A DNA stretch of 33,295 nt. Origin: Thiomargarita sp. Lineage in GTDB: Bacteria > Pseudomonadota > Gammaproteobacteria > Beggiatoales > Beggiatoaceae. How positions within the stretch are numbered: the first letter of the stretch is position 1; each line of letters begins with the position of its first letter. Below, piece by piece: positions 27,437-33,295 of this stretch. Location: positions 1 through 33,295 of the forward strand of contig DYNO01000008.1 of assembly GCA_020721025.1 (NCBI GenBank), written 5' to 3'. The position numbers were made by a program, and so were the translations under genes. Below the pieces are notes generated by a model. That model was not told where the DNA came from and did no database searches. It saw only the letters and a list, made by a program, of their open reading frames with translations.

Positions 27437-28465
27437 ATGCAACGTACTGATTTTAATTTTGAATTACCTGAAAACCTGATCGCGCAATATCCGTGTGAAC
27501 CACGCAGTCACAGCCGTTTGTTACATCTTGAACCGGAAACGGGAAAATGTCGCGATTATCACTTTTTTGATTTACCTAACTTGTTGCAAAAAAACGATTT
27601 ATTGGTATTTAACGATACAAAAGTAATTCCTGCGCGCCTCTTTGGGCAAAAAACAACCGGTGGTAAAATTGAAATTTTGGTGGAAAGTATTTTGGATAGC
27701 CAGCATATTTTGGCACAATTGCGTCCAAGTAAATCAATAAAATTAGGTGCTTATATTCACTTAACTGATAATATTCAAGCCATCGCGGTTGAACGACGGG
27801 ATAACTTCTTTGTATTGCAATTTTTAGATCCGCGACCGGTGTTAGAAATTTTACAACTTATCGGACATATTCCCTTGCCGCCGTATATTCAACGTCCAGA
27901 TACTTTGCAAGATAGCGAACGTTATCAAACAGTTTATGCGCGACATCCGGGGGCAGTGGCAGCACCTACCGCAGGTTTACATTTTGATGAGGCATTATTG
28001 CAACAATTGCGAGAACAAGGTGTGGATATGGCATTCGTGACGCTGCATGTGGGCGCGGGCACCTTTGCACCGATACGAGTCAATGACTTATCACAGCATC
28101 AGATGCACCAAGAGCATATTATTGTGTCGGCGGCGGTTTGTGAACAAATTGCCCGAACTCGACAAAAAGGTGGGCGAGTGATTGCGGTGGGGACGACCTG
28201 TGTGCGTGCGTTAGAAACTGCGGCTCAGAATGGAAAATTGCAACCTTATCAAGGACAAACTCGGTTATTTATTACACCGGGCTATCAATTTCATCTGGTT
28301 GACGCTTTGGTCACAAATTTTCATTTACCAGAATCAACTTTGTTAATGTTGGTTTGTGCCTTCGCAGGACAGCAAGCGGTGTTGGCGGCGTATCGTTATG
28401 CGGTGCAACAACAGTATCGGTTTTTTAGTTATGGGGACGCGATGTTTTTATGCAAGGCAATTTAA
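27437..28465 (+). CDS. queA: S-adenosylmethionine:tRNA ribosyltransferase-isomerase
   Basis: MQRTDFNFELPENLIAQYPCEPRSHSRLL; NDTKVIPARLFGQK; GAVAAPTAGLHFDEALL; TLHVGAGTFAPI. Confidence 0.97.
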   Translation: MQRTDFNFELPENLIAQYPCEPRSHSRLLHLEPETGKCRDYHFFDLPNLLQKNDLLVFNDTKVIPARLFGQKTTGGKIEILVESILDSQHILAQLRPSKSIKLGAYIHLTDNIQAIAVERRDNFFVLQFLDPRPVLEILQLIGHIPLPPYIQRPDTLQDSERYQTVYARHPGAVAAPTAGLHFDEALLQQLREQGVDMAFVTLHVGAGTFAPIRVNDLSQHQMHQEHIIVSAAVCEQIARTRQKGGRVIAVGTTCVRALETAAQNGKLQPYQGQTRLFITPGYQFHLVDALVTNFHLPESTLLMLVCAFAGQQAVLAAYRYAVQQQYRFFSYGDAMFLCKAI

Positions 28466-28813
28466 ATATTAAAATCAATGACTTAAAAATTTACCTCTCT
28501 ATCTCAACATGCACCTAAACAAAATGAAAGAAGCAAGAGCTGATAAATCAATCTGTTAATGCTTTGTTGCCTGCTGATACAAAATCACATCAGATATTTT
28601 ATTCATTTAAACAAATTCTTAAGTTGTGTTTGATCAGCAAATGGACGGTTATAACAGCAATTGTCTAAATAAATCTTCATATTGCCACTCAATTCAATTG
28701 TTCAATGTTCAAGTGATCCGTCCTGTAAGCATAAGTTAAAACGCTATCATTTTGTAATTTCGCCCCATTCTCGCTACACTATGCACAGTTACAAAATCAA
28801 CCGAGAAAAACCA

Positions 28814-31621
28814 GTGAGCGAGTACAAACACACTTTACACCTGCCTCAAACTGACTTCCCCATGCGCGGCAACCTGCCCCAACGTGAGCCTGAGATGCTG
28901 AAACGTTGGCAGGAACTCAATATTTATCAACAACTTCGTGAGCAACGCGCCGGGCAGGACACCTTCATTCTGCACGATGGTCCCCCGTATGCCAATGGTG
29001 ATATTCACATCGGTCATGCGGTCAATAAAATTCTCAAAGATTTCATTGTCAAAGCCAAGTCCATGAATGGCTTAGATTCTCCCTATATTCCGGGCTGGGA
29101 TTGTCACGGACTGCCTATTGAATTGCAGGTGGAAAAAAATCTCGGCAAAAAACAAGTCTCGCCGCGTGAATTTCGTGATGCTTGTCGGGAATATGCGCGG
29201 CAACAGATTGAAAAACAAAGTAAAGATTTTCAGCGATTGGGCGTGATGGGCGATTGGGCAAATCCGTATCTAACAATGGACTTTAAAACTGAAGCAGACA
29301 TCGTGCGGGCTTTGGGCAGAATTATCGCAGCGGGTCATGTCGATAAAGGGTTTAAACCCGTGCATTGGTGCAGTGAATGTGGCTCGGCATTGGCAGAAGC
29401 AGAAGTTGAATATGAAGATAAAACGTCGCCCGCGATTGATGTGCGTTTCCAAGTGGTTGATGAAGCTGAAGTTAGCAAACGTTTTCAGATCGCCGCGTGT
29501 TCACAAACTTCAATTGTTATTTGGACGACCACACCTTGGACTTTGCCAGCAAATCAAGCAGTTGCACTCCATCCTGAACTTGAATATGTCCTCATTGCGC
29601 ATCAACAAGACGGCGTGACTGAACATTTAATTTTAGCCGAAGCCTTGTTAAACAGTTGTTTGCAACGCTATCAGATTGAAAATTATCAAATTGTGGCGCG
29701 CTGCGTTGGGCAAGATTTAGAACACCTTAAACTCAAGCATCCATTTTATGCGCGGGAAGTGCCTGTTATTCTTGGCGATCATGTTACGACAGAAGCAGGA
29801 ACGGGCGCGGTGCATACGGCTCCGGGGCATGGTTTGGAAGATTATATTGTGGGATTGCGCTATCACTTGCCGATTGATAATCCTGTCGGTGGTGATGGGA
29901 AATTCCTGCCGCATACCGAAATCTTTGCCGGCGAGCAGGTATTTAAAGCCAATGATCACGTCATCGAAGTGTTGCAAGCGCATCGTAAGTTATTGCATCA
30001 TGAGAAGATTCGCCACAGTTACCCGCATTGTTGGCGGCATAAAACGCCCATTATTTTCCGTGCTACGCCGCAATGGTTTATCAGCATGGAAAAACACCAA
30101 TTGCGTCAACAAGCGTTAGAAGTGATCCAAGCGGTTGATTGGACACCAGAATGGGGCGAACAGCGCATTGTTGGCATGATTGAAAACCGTCCGGATTGGT
30201 GTATTTCTCGACAACGGAATTGGGGTGTGCCGATCACGGTGTTTGTGCACAAAGAAACGGGGGCATTGCATCCACAGACGCTTGAATTGATTGAAAAAAT
30301 CGCACAGCAAATTGAAAAAATTGGGATTGATGCGTGGTTTGAGCTGCAACCGACGGAATTACTCGGTGACGATGCACAACACTATGATAAAGCAAGCGAT
30401 ACGCTCGACGTGTGGTTCGATTCTGGGGTGACTCATGCGACGGTGCTGGAAACCCGTGATGAGTTGTGTGTACCGGCGGATTTGTATTTGGAAGGTTCGG
30501 ATCAGCATCGCGGTTGGTTTCAATCGTCCCTGTTGACTTCGGTGGCAATGCGACACGGTAAAGCCCCTTATTCTGGCGTGTTGACTCATGGTTTTACGGT
30601 CGATGCCAAAGGGCGTAAGATGTCGAAATCCTTGGGAAATGTGATTGCCCCGCAGGATGTGATCAAAAATTCTGGCGCGGATATTTTACGGTTATGGGTG
30701 GCGGCGACCGATTATCGTGGCGAAATTACGGTTTCCAATGAAATTTTAACTCGGATTGCTGAGGCTTATCGGCGGATTCGCAACACGTCACGGTTTTTAT
30801 TGGCAAATTTGGCGGGCTTTGATCCTGCAACCGATAGGGTGTCTCGTGAAAATATGTTGGCGTTGGATCGTTGGGCGGTGGATAAAGCCTATCATTTGCA
30901 GCAAGAAATTATCAAAGCCTACGACAGCTACAATTTTCATGTCGTGTATCAAAAAGTTCATCATTTCTGCACAGTTGAGATGGGGAGCTTGTATTTAGAC
31001 ATCATCAAGGATCGACAATATACGTGTCAAAAAGACAGTGTTGCCCGTCGTTCTGCGCAAACTGCGTTATTTCACATTATTGAGGCGTTAAGTCGTTGGT
31101 TGACACCGATTTTAAGTTTTACCGCAGATGAAATTTGGCAATATATTCCCGGCGCGCGTGGGAAATCGGTGTTGTTAGAAACGTGGTATAACGGCTTGTT
31201 TCCATTGGATGAAAATAGTGTTGTTGCCGCGCCGACGTGGGATAAAATTTGGGTGATTCGTGAAGCGGTGAGCAAGGAATTGGAAAAATTGCGGGCTGTG
31301 GAGGTGATCGGGGCAGGATTGGAAGCGGAGGTGCATCTGTATTGCGATCATCATACGGTTGAATTGTTGTCTGTGCTGCAAAATGAATTGCGTTTTGTAT
31401 TGATCACTTCCTATTCGCATTTACATCTGGCAGAGCAACGCCCGGAAGATGCGGTGAATTATGAAGGTTTTTGGGTGAAGGCGCAGCGGTGTGAGCATAA
31501 AAAATGTATTCGTTGCTGGCACTTACGTGAGGACGTGGGCGCAAATGCAGAGCATCCAGAATTGTGTGGGCGGTGTGTGGAAAATGTGGCGGGGGTGGGT
31601 GAAGTGAGATTGTTTGCGTAA
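28814..31621 (+). CDS. ileS: Isoleucyl-tRNA synthetase
   Basis: [42 protein letters not shown]-terminal Zn ligands CIRCW...CGRC. GTG start at 28814 (VSEYKHTL) likely; ATG at 28781 possible. Confidence 0.97.
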   Translation: MSEYKHTLHLPQTDFPMRGNLPQREPEMLKRWQELNIYQQLREQRAGQDTFILHDGPPYANGDIHIGHAVNKILKDFIVKAKSMNGLDSPYIPGWDCHGLPIELQVEKNLGKKQVSPREFRDACREYARQQIEKQSKDFQRLGVMGDWANPYLTMDFKTEADIVRALGRIIAAGHVDKGFKPVHWCSECGSALAEAEVEYEDKTSPAIDVRFQVVDEAEVSKRFQIAACSQTSIVIWTTTPWTLPANQAVALHPELEYVLIAHQQDGVTEHLILAEALLNSCLQRYQIENYQIVARCVGQDLEHLKLKHPFYAREVPVILGDHVTTEAGTGAVHTAPGHGLEDYIVGLRYHLPIDNPVGGDGKFLPHTEIFAGEQVFKANDHVIEVLQAHRKLLHHEKIRHSYPHCWRHKTPIIFRATPQWFISMEKHQLRQQALEVIQAVDWTPEWGEQRIVGMIENRPDWCISRQRNWGVPITVFVHKETGALHPQTLELIEKIAQQIEKIGIDAWFELQPTELLGDDAQHYDKASDTLDVWFDSGVTHATVLETRDELCVPADLYLEGSDQHRGWFQSSLLTSVAMRHGKAPYSGVLTHGFTVDAKGRKMSKSLGNVIAPQDVIKNSGADILRLWVAATDYRGEITVSNEILTRIAEAYRRIRNTSRFLLANLAGFDPATDRVSRENMLALDRWAVDKAYHLQQEIIKAYDSYNFHVVYQKVHHFCTVEMGSLYLDIIKDRQYTCQKDSVARRSAQTALFHIIEALSRWLTPILSFTADEIWQYIPGARGKSVLLETWYNGLFPLDENSVVAAPTWDKIWVIREAVSKELEKLRAVEVIGAGLEAEVHLYCDHHTVELLSVLQNELRFVLITSYSHLHLAEQRPEDAVNYEGFWVKAQRCEHKKCIRCWHLREDVGANAEHPELCGRCVENVAGVGEVRLFA

Positions 31622-31630
31622 ATGAAGGAT

Positions 31631-31680
31631 GTTTGAACCCTAATTCGTTTTGAGTAAATTACGCGAATTGGGGCTCAAAC
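31631..31680 (+). terminator. Hairpin downstream of ileS (terminator or palindromic repeat)
   Basis: GTTTGAACCCTAATTCG pairs imperfectly with CGAATTGGGGCTCAAAC; no strong T-tract. Confidence 0.45.
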
Positions 31681-31785
31681 GATGAATTAATTTTATAAAT
31701 TTAGACCTATTATTGAGTCTATAAAGGGGATTCATCTTAATTATAACCCCAACAAATTGCTCTGCCGTCGCTTTAGAATTACGTC

Positions 31786-32199
31786 TTAGATCATTAGTGG
31801 TTTTAGCCAATTTTCAACTCGGACATGGGGATAGCGTCTAAAATCACTTTCGTTATTGGTAACTACAATCAGATTCATCGCAACGGCTTGTGCTGCAATC
31901 AATTTATCTAAAGCATCTGCCTTTTTATCGCGAGTGGCATAACGAATACTGGCATAAACATGAGCCGCCGCCGACTCAAACGGTAATATCGGAATAAGTT
32001 CTAATAAGGCATTGAGTGCTTGTTGATTTTGAAAACGAGTTTCTTCCGCACAACAAACAATACCATACTCCAACTCTGCCAGTGTAATTGCTGACATCAC
32101 GATATCACCTTGATGACATGCTGCAAATCGTTCTGCCACTTCGGGCGGTTGACGTTTCATTAGGTAAATACATATATTTGTATCTAATAGATATTTCAT
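31786..32199 (-). CDS. vapC: PIN-domain toxin, VapC family
   Basis: MKYLLDTNICIYLMKRQPPEV; SAITLAELEYGI; ADALDKLIAAQAVAMNLIVVTNNESDFRR. Confidence 0.94.
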   Translation of the reverse strand: MKYLLDTNICIYLMKRQPPEVAERFAACHQGDIVMSAITLAELEYGIVCCAEETRFQNQQALNALLELIPILPFESAAAHVYASIRYATRDKKADALDKLIAAQAVAMNLIVVTNNESDFRRYPHVRVENWLKPLMI

Positions 32200-32426
32200 A
32201 GACCATCACGCTGTTGTTCACCTTGCTCATCTCTGCCATCCACCATAAAATCAGGACTGAAGGCGGCAAAACACGACATGAGATGGGTGAGCTTTTGAGT
32301 CAGCACTGGGCGAATCAGGAGTGAGCTACCAACTTGTAAAATTTCATAATTCTTTTCAGCGAGTTGCAGTTCTTTGGGAATATGCACTATCTGCATTCCA
32401 TCTTGAGTTGATATTCTGGCTAACAT
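32196..32426 (-). CDS. vapB: VapB-like antitoxin
   Basis: MLARISTQDGMQIVHIPKELQLAEKNYEILQVGSSLLIRP; overlaps vapC by ATGA. Confidence 0.85.
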   Translation of the reverse strand: MLARISTQDGMQIVHIPKELQLAEKNYEILQVGSSLLIRPVLTQKLTHLMSCFAAFSPDFMVDGRDEQGEQQRDGL

Positions 32427-32521
32427 GATGCCTCTGCTTTAAAAACAAGGTTGTCATAACTGCATCTTCTTGTTTTGGCGAATGGTAAGAATTATGGTTA
32501 GAAAGTTCTGAACCGTATTTT

Positions 32522-32646
32522 GTCTGAATCAGAATTGACGGAATTTTAGAATTTTCAGAATGAATACCAAGCGATAATCAAAAAGTTGTCATGATTTATT
32601 GCCGTTATTCTGGAAATTCACAAATTCTGAAAATTCTGATTCAGAC
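32522..32646. repeat. Dispersed palindromic repeat, family A
   Basis: GTCTGAATCAGAATTGACGGAATTTTAGAATTTTCAGAAT ... ATTCTGGAAATTCACAAATTCTGAAAATTCTGATTCAGAC. Confidence 0.9.
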
Positions 32647-32654
32647 AAGAAATT

Positions 32655-33295
32655 TTACTTTTCAACTTCAGTGGCAAAGATTTCAACTTGTTTTGAGAAA
32701 TGCAGGTCGATTATTGGGGCGTTCACAGGTGAAGAACAACCTGATGGTAAAGTTGGGACGGTTGAAGTTATAAAAGAAGGGCTACCTATTAATGTTCCAA
32801 TATTCGCACCCGCTGAACCCGTATTCGCAACCGTTGTTCCACTACCTTCATCAAAGCTGTAATAGTGAGTTGGGCTTGTGGCTGAATAAGTGCCGCATCT
32901 CAGCTTAGGAATATCAGCGTCTACCAGCGCACTGTTAAACACTTTCAAATCATCGATTGAGCCAGAGAACCAATTACTCGTGCCTATGAGGCTAGCAATG
33001 TGGGTGCTTGTTGAATTTCCATTAGCAAAATTACTTGTTGACCAAGTAATTGAGCCATCTGGTACGCCGTCGACGTAAATTTTACCTGTAGTAGAACTCA
33101 CCGTAGCGGCAATATGTGTCCATTGGTTAAGCGTCAAAGAAATCCCACCAACCCGTGATTCCCAACTCCCACCACTTCTACCCAATTCAAGCTTACCGCC
33201 ATTTAACCTGAATTCAAGATGTCCCGTTCCTCCATCGCCAGTATAGAACCGGTTTGACATCTTTAAAACCAAACCAAACAGGTTTATACCGGAAA
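32655..33295 (-). CDS. LamG-like jellyroll domain protein (5' end beyond window)
   Basis: HLEFRLNGGKLELGRSGG...LNQWTHIAATVSSTTGKIYVDGVPDGSI...WFSGSIDDLKVFNSAL; frame stays open to the window edge. Confidence 0.85.
   Translation of the reverse strand, partial: SGINLFGLVLKMSNRFYTGDGGTGHLEFRLNGGKLELGRSGGSWESRVGGISLTLNQWTHIAATVSSTTGKIYVDGVPDGSITWSTSNFANGNSTSTHIASLIGTSNWFSGSIDDLKVFNSALVDADIPKLRCGTYSATSPTHYYSFDEGSGTTVANTGSAGANIGTLIGSPSFITSTVPTLPSGCSSPVNAPIIDLHFSKQVEIFATEVEK

Overview
This 33.3 kb window looks like chromosome from a gammaproteobacterial sulfur oxidiser, probably Thiotrichales/Beggiatoaceae-like; that is inferred from gene content and repeat style, not from a search. Recognisable genes: parDE and vapBC toxin-antitoxin pairs, pyk, a YejF-type ABC ATPase, an SQR-family flavoprotein, an MlaFE-type ABC transporter with a STAS domain, spoT, rpoZ, a one-module NRPS (C-A-PCP-TE), a redoxin, a lytic transglycosylase, secA, tRNA-Met(CAT), a VOC protein, speD, an EamA/DMT transporter, queA, ileS and a LamG-domain fragment. 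The most interesting signal is non-coding. Two ~390-400 bp copies of the same element (6990-7389 and 24204-24593, same strand, 17 kb apart) each start with TTGACA-N17-TATCAT and end with an AU-rich hairpin followed by T5. Between these lie several shared hairpins, including a TCCTAC-GAAA-GTAGGA GNRA hairpin. Each copy therefore looks like a self-contained structured-RNA transcription unit. It may derive from the 3' end of a tnpB-like gene, but that origin is speculative. Other points: an orphan NRPS whose A-domain code reads as glycine by eye and whose TE nucleophile appears to be Cys; an in-frame TGA splitting STAS from MlaE beside a 9-bp tandem duplication; a SpoT with an intact hydrolase but a degenerate synthetase; and several families of dispersed palindromic repeats.
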